Assembly (NCBI RefSeq): GCF_022539665.2
Contig: NC_081333.1
Coordinates: 12,398,971-12,462,970 of the forward strand
Source: Daphnia carinata
Lineage: Eukaryota > Arthropoda > Branchiopoda > Diplostraca > Daphniidae
Direction of reading: 5' to 3'
DNA length: 64,000 nt
The notes under the pieces are model-generated. The model was not told the origin of the DNA, ran no database searches, and saw nothing but the letters and a program-made list of their open reading frames with translations. This document shows, piece by piece, positions 1-15,900 of this stretch (positions are counted from its first letter, which is position 1; each line of letters opens with the position of its first letter). A program made the translations under genes and the position numbers.

Positions 1-3000
1 TTGATGATGGAAACGTGCATCGTTAAGTAAAACTAGTCAACGCGCCTCATTCTTACCTCATCTGCTTTTTAGTTAAATCAAACAACAATTCGTTACTCAC
101 AGTTTAAGTCCAACGTTGAACAGCGTTGCTTCGGCAAGAAATTTCACAATGTGGACCGAGCTGCACGGACTAAAAGTTCCAACTCGATTTGTCAAAATAC
201 GTGGAAGAACTAGACACTGGAACACCGTAATGTCGAACCGCTTGCGACTCTTCTCCAGCGAGAAAGGCAGCAATTTTATCTCATTTTTTTTTTCTCCTCC
301 CTTTCCTGTTCATCAGACCCTTTCAGACGGATCTATTTTTGTCTGGAGTGAGCACATTCTCCAATCCGCTTGTCGAGAGAAACAAAAAATATATGCCGAG
401 CCCATAAGGATGTTGACTCTATCGTTTTGCTTTACCCCCAGGTCCGACGTCTGCTCTTCCTCGTTCTTCCCCACCGCTTTATTCTATTTCAAGATTTGGT
501 TTTATTAAGTGGCTTCGGCTGGTATAGCGCAGTTCGAGGGCTCATCCGTCTTTTTGCATATGGCGCAAACGAGCACGTTTAATAACCGCATGTTCTCCAA
601 ATACGTTGCGCATATTGCAATACAAGTGCTCCAAGTGAACGAAAGAGATTGATGTAACCCATAATCCGTATTCGCAATATAGCGACATTTCCATGTTAAT
701 AGCATTTTCTACGGGAATATCAAATGAAGCCCAGTGTGCCGTGTGCACAGCGTTGTGACGAACTGACGGCCATGCTTTGTTTCACTACGCCGGGGTACAG
801 TTACGTTGGTCGTTTACGACTGTTGCCAGGAGAGCTTCTAATCATCATGAGCAGAAAGAAACAAACGCTAGGACGCCATGAGAAAAAGCGATGAGCCTAA
901 TATGGATTGTGATAGCTATGAAACTGATTGATGCTATAAGCCGACAATACGTAGGTTTATAAGAAAACAGTAGTCGTCCGTGACCACTCAGCTTTTAAGC
1001 CAATCACTATAGCGATGCTCTTCCGACGAGAAGAAAAGAAAGCGAGATCACCTGGTGACATTCAACGACGTAAATCGAAAGAGGCTTGTACTCGCATGTG
1101 CCTAAAATGGTTTTCTTCTTTAGAAAAAAAAAAAAAGAGAAAAGGAAATGAGGAAACAAAGGGATGGACACGGCTGAAATCCAACGTGAGTAGCTAAGTT
1201 ACGTATTTACGTCCCTTTGTCGTGCCCATCTTGTGTTATGATATCGTTTTTCTGTTCGTAGAAATTCGATTCGCTTTAGAGTACTGGTTCGTTTACGGTA
1301 CCTTCGGAAAACGTATTTATTTTTTGAGGTAATTGACAACTCAACGTCCTGACGATGTCCTTCCGCCAACTGATCGTATTTCGACCGACGAGCTACTTGG
1401 TTACGAAACGCGAAATACGGCGAGGTATAAAAACTGGCCTACTATAAGTGTAAACTAATACAGGCATACAATGTGTACCATTTCCGCTAAGACATTTTCC
1501 GTTCTACATTTTAGTTTTTTGTTTACTACGTTACCATAGCGAGCAAATCAGATTATGATTTTTACGATGGCAACCAGAAAGCGTATTGTGCTTCGCAATC
1601 TGAAGTGATGCCTTATAAGGTTAATGACGGTTTTGTGTTCAACGGGGCAAGCAGAAAAACCGAAACGCACATCCATTTTCTTTCAACACAAATACAGGGT
1701 TGGAAAATAAAATCTTTTTATCATCAGTGAGAGTAATCTGACAACTGTTTTATCGAGCAGTATTCGTACGTCAGCTGATCTATGCTCGGTGGAGTTCGCG
1801 ACCCCTTCAAACAAATGTCAAGATTCTTCTGCGGCTGAGAAAAAACGTGCAATTCAATTAAAAAGACGAGTGCATGATTACAAAAGGGTCTGTGCTTCTT
1901 GCCGTCGGGACCGTTGCATTGTTACCATGCAATGTGCATCCAACAACCATCGAGAACAGGTTCCCTCAGCTACAAAAGACCGAACATACGAAACCGACAT
2001 TCGTCTTTTGTACGACGTTTTAATGCGAACGTTCCACATTAGATTACATTTTTTCCTCTGTTTTGACGCACAAAATTGGCTGCTGAATGCAATCGAAATC
2101 AAGTCCCAAACCTATTTAAAATGTTCCCCATGTCAAAGGCTATTGTTAAGCGCCAATGCACTTGAATAGCGGAAATGGTTTTATGCCGATTTTCTGCTTG
2201 TTTCTGTTTCAAACAACCAGCATAAGAATACGCTTCATCAGCATCTTTGAATGCTAACAGAAGCCATCGGTTACTATGTGGGGTCTGGAAATATGCAAAA
2301 CGAAAGAATTTACATTTCGTTTCGCGAATGGGGATGCCATCGTGACTTATCATCCTCATCACAAATGTTTGCTTTCACGAATTAATTCCAAGATGACGAA
2401 GCAACTACACGTTTCGTAAACACGCGACATTAAAATCAAGGGAAGGATTCAATTAAAAGAAACAAACAGTTGGGCAATGACAGCGATGCAACTATTCTGG
2501 CACTGGTCACGAAGCACTTCTCAATATAGTATAGGTTTAATGGACAGATTGCATCATCAAATGCAAGCGCGTGTAGTTACCTTACTTAACTCATGGAGTG
2601 TAGGATTGCAAGTACCATCGTTATGGACATCTTGCGTAGATAAAGTAATCGAGTCTCGTTTAAATAGATGATGGGTCTATGAACATCATTCACGAGGATC
2701 TTAACGAGTACAATCTCTGACTCACTCTCGCTCTTTTGATCCATTGTCCTTGTATTCAATCAATCCTGACAATATTCGAAGACCACAAGGGAAAAAGAAA
2801 TCTTCATGAGAAAAGAAAAATATGGGGAAAAATATTGATTTGGGTGTAACCATTGGCTGCATTCCATGTACGGATGCGATCTGTTTCCAAGACGAATTGG
2901 AAAGAGATTGATACATCTTTGTTCTCTTTTGATGTGGGTACTTGTCCGGCATACGATGGATGAATGATCCCATTCTGCGTTTGGAGAGAAAATAACCTGT

Positions 3001-6000
3001 AGGTTTGCAAACATAACAGACTATATATATAGCCGCCATGGATATGTTCTCTCTGTCTCTATATATGCCTATAGAAATTAGATAGGATTCTTACATTTCA
3101 TTTGTCATTGGCGCACGTAGGAACGATGCGGCGTAAAAGGATTTACGTGTGACGTTGTTCTGGAGCCAGCAGAAATCCATTGCCTCTTTCATGATACATT
3201 TCCAGATGGAAACATGTGATTATTCTGGCAACAAAAAAGACTCAAATCCTACTTTTCTCTCCTGATGCTACTTCGTCCACCTTCACAAAACGCATCCGCT
3301 ATGCGGACAGCAATCAAGAAGATCAAATGTTTGGAAACATCACGGCCGATGATTCCGCAACAAACATTGTAGAGACACCGTATACATTTAGCTCGCATCC
3401 GGAAGCAGAAGATGGATCGCTGATATGATTTTTCAGAGGCGTACGTGCTGTGGGACACGATCCATCTCTTGCAACAAAATAAAAATCTTGAAGAGCCGAT
3501 TCATTACTGGTGCTAATAAAATCGTCAGCATCCGGAGGACTTTGTCTTTCCTATTATTCCTTCCGTTCGAGGAAATAAAAACAAACTCCATCCATAAACT
3601 CCAACGGATCGTGAAAAGGGAAAGTAAGAAAATACAAAACTTATTATTGATGGACTGTTAGCTACTTTTTCCTTGCGGCCAAGGACAAACATGTTTCCTC
3701 CCGCTGCAACAAACAATAAAAAACGAATACAACATGGCACCAACTTGTCACTACCGAAAAACATTAAAGTGCTGCAGCGTATGTGTACACGTCGGGTCAC
3801 GGAGTCACGTTCACGTTGCCGTCGAAGCGCGACAGTCGGATACGTCCGAATGCAAATATATGCACAAGCTTGAAATTCAATGGAATAGTTTCGAATTTAC
3901 AGAAGAAATTGTGAACAATGTCTTCCATTCCATTTCCGCTTGGCGCTTCATTGTGGCAAAGTTCGCAAACGAGATAATGCAAATTTATACTTTTAAAATA
4001 AACGTCGCAAATGTTTTTCGTTCAGATTTCCCAGAACGCTTTCTATTCAATTCTCCCTTTTCACTCGTCCTTTTCTTCCATCGCTACTTTCTCATTGTTG
4101 TACAAAGCTCTGTGGTTTGATTACTTTATGACGTTCAATTGCCTTTCAGAGGTGAGATTTTTCTTAGTTTTCTATTGTTCGTCTGTCGTTTCAGCTCACC
4201 ATATCAAACTCAGTTCATCGTTCTCTATAACACATAAAAGATGAAACCAACTAAATAAATGGTTTGTGTATTACACATCATTGTGAACAAATAGGGGATC
4301 CCTTCTGTTCTTTAAAGAAAGAAAAAAAGGGACCTCGCCAACTATAATTGAATCTCGCAGGGCGGAATGGAAAGAATGAAGCCAATTTCAGGCCAACTGC
4401 CGCACGAAATTGAAAAGGTTGCGAACGATAGGCTCTTTGCCTTTCAAACACATTTTTTTGCTTTAAAATGTTGAACACCTTAATTAACGCTCATCACGAA
4501 GTTTGACTTGAGTCAACAAACTAATACAACATTCTCCGCGGAGGGTCTTCGTTCTGCCAAATGACGTTGTCCAGGTGATGTCTTCTGATTGCAGCGCAGA
4601 TTGGTTGCACACTGCGACGCCCTTCTGTTCACGCTAGATGTGAGTTATCATCGTATCATTATTTCCCGTCTTCAATTGCCATGGAATTTCGTTTGGGGTT
4701 TGCTGTTCATGTTCTTTGCACACAAAAATGTTGTGGCGACATCGACCGGTGGATTGGACCCAACGTTTCTGCGCAACACGCGATGCCCATTTCCATATTT
4801 CGTTTTTGAATGGCAATCTGAACTACCGCATATTGAGCTGAGACTAGTGATTATTCTTTTCCTTTTGGGGGGATGTTGTGGAAACGGCATATTACGTGGA
4901 GGCAAATTAGCGCTAGGTAACAAACGGGCAAGCGTACACAAAGATAGGTGTGAACATCATTGAATAGACGTTCTCTGTTCCAGCTGAATATTATCTCTTT
5001 CTTCTAATTAGCGTTTATTGATCAAGCAAAACTCGGCTTGGTTGCAACAAAAAGTTGAAGCGCAAGGTTTTCCTAGTTGATGAACAAACTTCAACTGATA
5101 ATAAGGAAAGGAATCGTACGTTAATCGACCACTCTTGCATCTAACTACGCCCTATTTATTATCCCTGCACGTGCATCGTTAATAAATCTCATCGCGTAAT
5201 AAAATTAACATACTGCATGTGCAACACTAAACTGGAACGAGATGGCCGTTTTCTTTGTGGCTCGCTTGTGCACGATTTTATTGGCAACCATACAAACGCG
5301 ACGGACTGCAACTAACCTTACTCAACAGACCCATTGGTTTAGCATTCACCAAACTATTGTTTTATTTAAAAATAAAAAAAAAGGGAAAGCGCGCCGTCAA
5401 ACATGTCATGTTATATACCAACGGCCAACAGCACTATTGGCCTACAGCCATGCGACTCAGTTGAATCTAGAATGAGCTGACGTAAAGAAAGAAAAAAAGA
5501 AATGAATCTTCACTACGTTCGTGTAGCGTTTAAAAAAATTCATTTCAAAACACAGCGTTGCCAGCGGGCCAACCAAAAGTTCCGTAATTAATTGTTGAAA
5601 TCACCGCTAAAAGGGAATCATCAAGAATGCAACCAAATTGCCTTGTTACTCTACCGCTAATAATCTAATCGTCGTTGTATTGATCCGGCGGTGAAGAAGA
5701 GGCCGTCGTTCTCTACAAGTGCCTCTCCAACAGGGCGAAATGAAACGCAACCAGCTTGTTATTTTCCTTCCTTGTTTTTTTTTTTTTATTCTCCTCTCTC
5801 TTTTTTTACTTTACATGGGCGCAACGATCTGTTTACTAACACATTCAGGTTTTTTTTTTCCTCTGTTTGGCATGAACTGTCAATCGCAGCTCTCGTTTTA
5901 CCTCTTAAAGGGGCAGAAAATTGACAACCCAACGGCGCGGAGTTACCTCTGCGTCGGGTTACCACTGATGGCCATGGCAAATGCTGTAATAAAAATAAAA

Positions 6001-6500
6001 AAAAGGAGTATTTTTCGGCGGCATCATGGCGCCTCGACACTTGACCGAAGTAGCCGATCATATAGCGTGCGTTCAACTAGCCTACACGTGATGCCATCAG
6101 CCAGACAGATCGGATAACAGTCGTGGTGGCTTCGAAAAATCCAGTTTAAGAGCTGTTCTACATCTAATACGCGCGCGCCGTGCACTAAAAACCACTTTAT
6201 TGGCGATGTGCACGAACACGGTAGCTGAGTAAAACAAAACAAAAAAAAGATCAGGAATTAGTTAGACCGCGCACGCAATATACCGAGAAATGTTTTTGTG
6301 TTCGCTACATACGTTTTAGGATATGTGGGAGAAAACCAGCTGGCCCAGTCGGTCTTTATTTTTTTTCTTTTTCCCAGTACACAGCCAAAGACGAGTTGTG
6401 TCTATAATACTGCTATCCGCATCTTGTTAATCTCCGAACATGGAAATTTCACGTTAGAGCTGACTTGAATTCCCAATAACAGCGATTGAATTTTCTACCC
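1..6500. other. Intergenic stretch without a supportable gene
   Basis: I see only short open frames with no recognisable domain, no consistent splice-site pairing and no homology that I can name. The stretch has many homopolymer A/T runs and some CpG-rich patches. It may contain untranslated upstream exons or distal control regions of the receptor gene that follows, but nothing in the sequence proves this. Confidence 0.5.
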
Positions 6501-6940
6501 AAAAAGGGCTCGATCGACGAAGACGTTGCATGAATTGGAGAAAATGTATTCAAAAGAAAACTTTTATTTTAATCCTTCCCGTTTGAAACAAAATGCGAAA
6601 TGATGTTGAAGAGAAAGAAAAGGCGGGGCCGGGAGAAACCGCGCACGTTCGGTCGTGTTTCTTTCTCCCCTTTTTTTTTCTGTTTGCGGGGGCCGGGGGG
6701 ACGCCTCTATTATAGCGACGCTCCGTCACCAGTGGCTTCCAGTTCATCGTCTAGCCTCTTCTCGAGCTATTCGTACGTTTATTTGCAGCGCTATCCTACT
6801 ATTTAATCAGTACGGTTCATGTATAATTAGTGTGTTTTCATTATCGCGCTAGTGATCCCGCGATGATTTGAACTCTCGAGAAATTATCAAGTTCTCACGT
6901 TTGCACCTCAGTTTCTATAAGACAAAGAAAGAATAAAAAA

Positions 6941-9900
6941 ATGGAAAAATTTCATAACGATACCGTCTGGTCGATTTCTCCGTCAAACTGCACCGAAGGG
7001 TTTAACTGTTCTGACTTTACTGGCGGCCTCAATGGCCTCGTTCAAAACGAAACGTGCACGAATGACTATTGCGAAACGGATGACGACTACATTGACCGGA
7101 TCGAAGCGTACATGTTTCCATCCGTCTACGAGTGGATTCTGATTGGTCTGCATTGTGTGGTATTTATCGTTGGTTTGGTTGGCAATTTCCTCGTCTGTCT
7201 GGCCGTTTATCGCAATCACACCATGAGAACCGTCACTAACATGTTCATCGTCAACCTGGCCATCGCCGACTTCCTCGTCATCTTTCTCTGCTTGCCGCCC
7301 ACCGTTTTGTGGGACATCACCGAGACCTGGTTCATGGGCAACACGCTCTGCAAAATCATCCCGTACTTTCAAGTAAATAGAAATCAAATAATTAAAATGG
7401 CCTAATCGCGAAACATTTAAACGATAAAAATGGCAAGCCATTGCATTTCGGTCTGCCGCGTTGCACGGGCGTGGAATTTCCTATGCTGAACAGACAAATT
7501 CTTTCGCTTGGGCTCTCCAATCGTCTAAATTGGCCACATTTAGACAGCCCTTGAAAAATGATTTACATGCGTAAACTGTCAGCATTTAACGACCTTCGAA
7601 TTCCGAGCCCAACGCTCCCTCTGCTTGCGTCAAACAGCGTCTGACTCTAACGTACCATGTTCACGCAACATACAAACATCCTTTGTTAGCGATGACTTTA
7701 ATGCCCATGAAAGGTAAACTTAATTATATAGCGAGTTTCTTCGTCAGGCAGCTATAGATCTTTATTCAGAGATTTGCCTGTGGGTGACAATGCATGTCAT
7801 TTCAGCGTCCGTATTAAATCCGGTTGGTCAACTGTCAGTTAAGGACGCAGCACAATCATATCGCTAGGGTCCCTGCTAACCTGCTCTCTTCCGCTTTTCC
7901 GCGTATCTAATGAAAGACGCGTTGTGTTGTTATCGAATACGGTCAACTCGCTCCGACTGACACAGGACATCTTCTTTATTTTCATCGTACGGATGAACGC
8001 GGGACCGCCCCTACTACTGTTAGCAGGGGGGGGGGGGATCTAGCGAACTGTAATTGCATCGACACTAGTCAGTGCCACGTCCCCGATACGTTCAGCTTCG
8101 ACTAATCAAAACACGGCCGTCTTGATTTCCTGGCGCTATCGAGGCCATCTTGGCTAAGCTTTTTATTTAACGAGATGGAACACGTATCCATGGACAGACT
8201 AACAAGGCAGGGAACAGGCCATAAACACTGCGGGTCAGTGGGTCAACGTTAGCCATTCGATCGTCGTCTTTCCAGTTTAACATCAACATTCATACGTTGA
8301 TATTACGGTTTTTATTGATGAGTAAAAGACAACTGTGGAGACAGGTGAATTGACGTAATGATATTACAAGTATTTGGCCAATCCTCTTGTAATCAAATTC
8401 CGATATGATGTCCGTTAGCATTGCACTACATTTACGCGTTGGCGCAGATGACGTACGGCATGAAGTTTAATTCCCATATAATCCTATTACGTCTTTCTTT
8501 AATGGCAACCTGCAAAACTTAAGGGTGTGCCAATCATATTTATTCCTGTGCTCAACCGTCCATAACAAGAATCATGACTTAAGCTGATTGGACTCGTTCA
8601 GTTCATTTCTACGTTCCTGTAGCTCTCTTTAAACTCATTAGAGCGAAATGGTATGATATCAATAAACCAATCCGATTTCAAGTTCGAAGATTTGGAATAT
8701 TCCAAGTTGTGTATGACGCATACGGTCCAAGTAATAACAAACTTTAGCAATAGAACCGTATACCAATAAGAAAGTAATATGATGTCCCCCTATTGAGTTG
8801 AATAGATCCGCAAGGGTTATTGCATTGGACGGTTGTAAGGAATGGCTTTGAGGACAGCTGGGATTGATGATTGATAATAGCTGTCCTATCGTAATCAGCA
8901 TGATACCGCCCCGTTTGGCAAGCAGGAAGAAACAATAATACGATGATTTGGGACGATTTCTCGAAAGAGACGGGCACTGACAAATATTATTTGTTAGATT
9001 CCTCTGTTCACATCATCGGGCTCCCGTAGGTTCGCTTATTCTGTCAATCTAAACTTGAGCTCAATGTTTACTTACGAGCTTAGCAATGCGGGACTCTTAA
9101 AAATATATATATACATATAGATATACTTCCATTATACGTCGCGTATTACTATTTTTTCCTTGCGCAGAATCTTGACATTTCCAGTCGTTTCTCTGTCAAC
9201 TTTCTGAGTGCCTAGATAAAAAGCTAAAATGGCTCAGCAATAGTACGCGTGTGTCATAACCGTTGCGTTGCAGTATATACTCCATTTACATTCTTCGTCG
9301 GATATTATTCCCCAAGTTATCTGACTATCTCGTCACATATAGCAAATATCCGAATTTGCTTTCTTCGCAATCGAACAGCAACACACAGAGGACAATACGA
9401 GGCCCCCATTGTGTCCTTCTGGATGTGTAAAAAGAAATTCCCATGACGAGCGTACGAAAGTTTTTATTTTTGCCTATCGCGATTGAATGTACCAATAATG
9501 GACATTCGGTTCTATCTTATTATTTTGCGAAAAGTATTTGGGATGCAGCAAGCGGCTATCATCGATGGTCGCCTTTTGTAGTCGTCTGCGTAGATTGCAA
9601 GTGCGGATAGCAATTACTCCGCATTGGCTTTTAGGCAAACAACGCCCATATGGAGCCACAAGATCTGATCAACTGTATAACACGCAAACAGCTCTTGGAA
9701 ATAATTCTATCTGCCATCAGATAATAGTCTCACTATTAATCAGTCAAACGAAGCCTCTTGCTGGACACTACCGATGGACATTGGAAAAACAGCTTTAAAA
9801 GAATAAAAAGGACTTTGAGTTTCAATGTAATATGATACGCGGAAAGAGGCCATAGTGCACCTAAGTTACTCTGACGAGAAATATTCAAGAAAAACATTCA

Positions 9901-12900
9901 CCATTGTCGCAACTGTCTAGACAAAAATGCTCCCAACGGCGAACGCCTTCGAAACTTTGGGTAGGAGGACAATCGAAGAAAACTTATGGGCAAGATTCAC
10001 TCGAATCCATTGTCGGGAAAAAGTTCCTTCAGCAACGAGCGAGGGAAAATGATGTGTCCCTTTATGTATCTTACTGTTTTCAGGCGACAAGAAACTTTTC
10101 TGTTTTTTTTTTTTTTTTACATTTCAGAAAAAGAATTGAAATATTTTGTCACAGTCAGGATATCATTTAACGATATCCAGAAGCAAAAACGTGCTTTGCA
10201 ACAGGAGACACTGTGACCCGATTAAATAGTGGACTTGCGTAATGTTGGCATGAAAGAATCGCCAATCGATTGATGGAAACTCTTTTCATTGTCGATTCGC
10301 ACGTACACTCGGCCCAATTTCCCACTTTTGGAATTCGATATTTTCTTTCCACTAGCATTCAAGAGTATTGTTATGTGATCAACGTGTAAGATATCGTCGA
10401 CCTTGGTGATTTATCAACGTCCCTCCAACGTGTGTTCATATAAAATGCGACGTGAAAAAAAGGATAACCTGAAGCCCACGTCCTTTGCTTTTGAAAGACG
10501 TGAAGCTTCACGATGTATTGGGTTTCGTGCATAATACTTTACCAGCATAAAAAAAATATACGGTACATAACAATAGCAGACAGAAAGGTGGGAGCCAACG
10601 CCCTGTCTGACCAGTGAAGCTTGGGGATTTTGAAGTCTCAATGCATATATTATACAAGTACGCTGATCCCCTTCAGTAGCGTTAAGCCCAGTCCGTGCTG
10701 GCCATCCGATAAGCTGCGTTAATGCGAGTAAAGCCGTGACGTGGTCAATTTATAAAGGCAATAAAGGGGGAGGGAATAAAAGATATATCGAAAATAAGAC
10801 GAAAATAACTTGCTCTTACACCTACTTACATTGCTAAACACCGTCGTGATTAACCACCGTGCCATGTACGGATGCAATGTAATGCACTGTGTTATTTTTA
10901 CTAGAAAACGATAACAAATTCAACGCTATCGTTCCAAAGCTTTACTTTAAGGCGAGGTGATACCCACAAGTTTTACGGTTCCATTTCCAGGTGAATTTTG
11001 TTTTATTTACTACCACGCTCCCTTACAGCTTCAACTTAAATGCAGTGCATCACAAGAGTTGGCTAGCCCAAGAGGAGATCATTGTGCACGTCCTAATGTA
11101 TCGGCTTTTCCCTAATTACTAACTTGCGCATTGAAGCTGATGATGGTGTCGTGAACCGCCTTACGATCTCCTTGGATCATTTTGGCTGTTGTTCCGCTAA
11201 AGTTTCAACACACCTCGATTAGTTACTTGATTGAAAAACTTGGTCCCATTACACCAACCGGGTTTTCATCTACTAGCCAATTCGTTCCTGCTATTTAATT
11301 TAATTTTTTTTTTTTTTTTTGTTCTTTCTTTTAGCTCATTCTTCATTGATCGATAAAGAATTCTGTCAGCACGGAACTGCATCGTAAATCGCCGAAAAGA
11401 TATTGGACGTTATCTTAAGAAACCACACGGTCTCGGAGGACCTGCGTCTGCGGGACAAAAAAAAGAGGGAGGATAAAACGATTTTGGGTAGTCAAAGGGC
11501 GAATGAAACTTAGCATGAAGAGAAAGGCCATTCAGAAAGAGAAAAAAAAAGAAAGGAAATTAAAACAGAAAAGTTCTCTATAATAATAAAGGGGAACCGT
11601 CATTATGAGCAAGTCGTTCCTTTGAATTCGTGCAATATCCGTGCGTTCTTCAAATTTGACTTTCATTCTTGTTTTAGCCACAGACGCATCGAGCCGGTCC
11701 TGATGAGAAACGTGCCCTGACTCGTAGAATTTCCACGACATTACACTTTTGTTTTCCTCTTCAACGCTTGCAAGTCTGAACGTATATAGCGCGTTCGATA
11801 GCTATTTTTCTCCTTCAATAGCCGCGTCGCGATTCCGTTTCGTCACAACACTTTTTCTTATTCCATTTCGGACTTTGTTTTTCTCTCTTTTTTAGCCCAT
11901 CGCTGACGTACATTGACTAGCACGCTGTTCCACCACTGCAGACAGGCAAAGCACATATTGGACCGTCGTTAGCCAACGTCCCAAAAAAAGAGCGAAGCTT
12001 TTGTGCAACCAAAATCAATCTCTTGTGTTTTTATTATATTGGCTGCTGCAGAAAAGCGGGAATGAGTTTACAGAGGACATCACAGGATGGCTGTGTATGT
12101 ACTTGTATGAACCTAACGGGATAAAAAAGATGTCGTTCTTTCTATGGTTGCGTCGTCCGTTTGTTTTTATTTTTTGCTGGTTCCGGATGCTGCGATATTG
12201 CATCTCTCTTCCGCCGACGTGGACAAAGCACGACTTGTCGAATAGACGAATAATAGATTCACGTAAGACGGAAGTCATTGCCTACGTACATGGGAATTGC
12301 CATCGGCGTTGCTCCGTCCAAATTTCGCAAATCGAAAATGGCCGTTTAAATATTTGGATTATTTGGCGAACGCGAAAGGGGGGGGGGGGGAAATGTCGTT
12401 GGATTGTGTGCTGACATTTTCTAAATATAAACAGCGATGCTGAAATTAATTTTGAAATTCGTATTTCAACAGACTGTTTCGGTATCCGTCTCTGTCTTGA
12501 CGCTGACTTTCATCTCCGTCGACCGTTGGTACGCAATTTGCCATCCACTCAAGTTCCGCTCGACCATCGGTCGGGCCAAAACTGCCATCGCTGCTATTTG
12601 GATCATCTCGCTGCTCATAGGTAAAAAACAAAATAAGAAATTATTATCCATTTGCCATATAATGTCCAAGGAATTTGGTTAAAATAAACAGCAGGCAGAT
12701 GAAAAAAAAAAAATTGCTAAACACCTGGCGTTTTTCAATCACGACATTCAACGATGAGCCAATTTCGTTTTTTTTTATGAAATGCTGCGTAAAAAAAATT
12801 TATGACACCTACGCCTTACAGGGACAAGCCAACATTTTTTTGGCATTCACCTTATTTAGCATACCTGCATTTTATTTGAACAAAACGCATTGGAAAGAAC

Positions 12901-15900
12901 TTTGCATTTAAGGAAAATTTCTAAGAGCCTTGCCATTTGCCTTTGTATACCTCGTTGAATTCCGCGTGAATCCCGTTTAACCGGTTTGAAAATGGCCTGA
13001 AAGCCAAAAAGGGTCGTACTGAAATTGACAGTAATACTCCTCCATCAACTGGATGGTTTGTTTTTGAAACCGCGGGAAACGATGGCCGTTCGTGAATTTT
13101 TAGTATTTTTTATTTATTTATTTATTCTTTTTTAGACATCCCCGAGTTAGTGGTGCTGGAAACGCGACCGAGCCGCAACCTGTCGATTAGCACCGTCTAT
13201 TTTACGCAATGTCAGCCAAGTTGGGATGACGAAACGGATCTTTACAGCCAGCTGGTCAAATTCGCCCTGCTCTACGCTCTTCCGCTGCTATTCATCTCCG
13301 TCACTTACTATCAGATCGTCAGGGTCTTGTGGCGTTCAGCCCGGCTCGCCATAAGCGGCGGCAACCGCACGGCTGACAACGCCGACGACGCAGCCAACAG
13401 CACCACAGGTAAATGAGTGAAGTCAAAGTTATTTCAAGAATCTACATGGCGTTTTTGAGTGCAACGTAGAGAATTCAGAAAGTGAATTTTTTAGCTCTTA
13501 GTTTGGCGCCGTTTGCAACCTCTTCCTGTTTTACGAGAAATCTCATACTTTGCATACCCTTACAAAACGGGTCCTAAAATATGAATAAATGGAAAAGCTT
13601 TGAAAGCAGATGCGTTAAGCCACTTGAAATTGGTGTTCATCGTCAGGCAATGGGACCTCTGCAATTTTTCAAAAAATCGAACAATAGACAAAACAAGCGT
13701 TTGTTTTTTTTCCGGTTGCAATTTGGTTTGAAACATGCGCATAAAAGAGGGTCGTTTTACATCGCTCAGCTCACCGTTTTTCTAGAAGGAAACGATTTTC
13801 CATAAAGCGAACAACTGAAAAATATGTTCTCTGAATTATCTATAAAGCTCCTCATGCTGCCGCACATTGAATTCTATTTTTAGCCGAGTGTAGGACGCGA
13901 CCAAAGAACGGATAGTAGAAACTTTTAAAGTGCATTATACCGCCAACTCGTAGGTTACGACGAGGCATCGTTGTTGCTGGCGCCGAGCACAGTGGGGAGG
14001 GGGGGATTAGTACGACGTCGAATGAATGATGGTGTCATTTAGGGCAGAGCTTCTTTTCTTCTTTTATGAGTTTAATGGTCACCAGTATTAGCCTATTGAG
14101 AGTTGGTGGATTAATCTGACATAGAGTGTAGACACGCCGAAATTCCCTCGGACGGGAAATGCGACGATGGATGCGCGGATCGGGAGCACGGGAGACCATT
14201 CGAAGATGATGAATGGCCCATGAAGTGGACGTATCACACCCTAGGCCCTCATAAGTGCGCCACGTTTCCTTGCGGTCCACTCCCTAACTCGCCAAATAGA
14301 AGAGAACAGAGTAAGCAAGACCACTCGAATGAAGTTGGGCCACTTTCGTCTCGACATCCCGCATTTTTTTTTTTTTAAGCATCCTTTTATGAAACTGCCC
14401 ATCCCACGTTTTTGCGAAGATGTTCGCCCCCATTTAATCCCATTCAATTGACAACTGGTTATTGATGATGTTCGCGGCATTATACGGCTGGCAAAAATGC
14501 GCATAGCAACCAAGCGTTTTATATGGAATGACGGCTCACCATTCATCCGAAATATTTAAATTTAACTGACCGAATCTTTTCTAATGGATTTACATTTTAT
14601 TCGTTTTTTTTTTTTCTTTATTCGATCAGTGCGTCTCTTTCCTAAACAACCGAGCAGCAATCATCACCATCCTCACGGTCACCATGGCACCGGTAGTGGG
14701 GGCAATAAAGACATGCTCACCGTCAACTCTAATGCGTCGATCGAATTGCAATTGCGTTCCAGACGGAAAGCAGCCAAGATGTTGGTTGTCGTAGTCATCG
14801 TCTTTGCTGTCTGCTATTTCCCTGTACATCTGGTCAGCATTCTAAGGTAATCTTCATTTTCGGCATTCCTCCTTTTAATTAAGGAACTGTTGCGTACCTC
14901 TAACGTGCCCTGGAGATTTCCAGCATTTTATATGGGAAAAAATTCCCACGTCATCATAACCAACGTATGAGGCAATCATTTTAAAAGTTGCGCTTTTTTT
15001 AAAATTATTTTTTTCGGATGGTGGGAGCAGATATACAATCAAACTGACACAAAATGATTACACGGTCGCAGCGGCGCTCGTCTCGCACTGGCTGTGCTAC
15101 TTCAACAGCGCCATCAACCCCGTGATTTATAACTTCATGAGCGGTAAGTAAGAAAACACGCACTGCTCACGGCGTTCCGCGTCAATCTCTGCATCCCTTC
15201 CTTCCATTTGCTTCCCGTAATAGCACAAAGTTTGTTTTGTTGTTTTTTTTTTCACGCAATGAAAAACGCGGGATACGACGCGTATCCTCATTGAGTTCCC
15301 GGTAAGGGGCGACGATCCTTTTTTTCTATCCCGAGTTACTTGAATTTTTCTATAAAATTAAAAGAAAAAGGGGACCGAACTGCACAGTGCCAGGCGGAAT
15401 TCGATTATGAAAAAAAAAAGAAAGGGGTCCAGCGAGTTTTGAAACGGACTTTCTTTCATAAAAATCCGTGCGCACATAAAGAAAAACTTGGACTGCGTCC
15501 CGATATTTGAAAACACAGATACAATCCATCGAAAAACGGATGCGACTGGATGGACGACGTAACTTGGTGGCGTTGTCAAAAGAAATCAGATTTTCTTCCT
15601 GTTCGCTACCTCATTGTTGTTTGCCTTTCGTTTCACGGAAGACGGATGTAGCTTAACCGGATCCATAAAAGCAATAAGAGTTAGAAAAAAAATAGCTTGC
15701 CAACAGCCGTAAACTTTTATGTGATTGTGTTTAGCTTTTGCGGTTCTTGGAGTCGTTTGTCGCAACGTTGAATTCTATATTGCTTTTTCATCCCCTTGTT
15801 TACTCAGGTGTTGTTTTATTTTAAGGCTACTGTAACGCTAGCGTGAATGCGGTCGTGAACAAGTAAAGTTCTTTGCACAAAGCTGTTGCCATCTTTGGAC

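Noticed and set aside
6983-7441. 152-codon open frame on the minus strand over receptor exon 1
   Set aside because: It is the shadow of a strongly supported plus-strand receptor exon and has no recognisable features.
8020-8040. Poly-G runs (also near 12378) and a poly-C run near 16705
   Set aside because: Homopolymers in introns or UTR; common and possibly affected by sequencing error.
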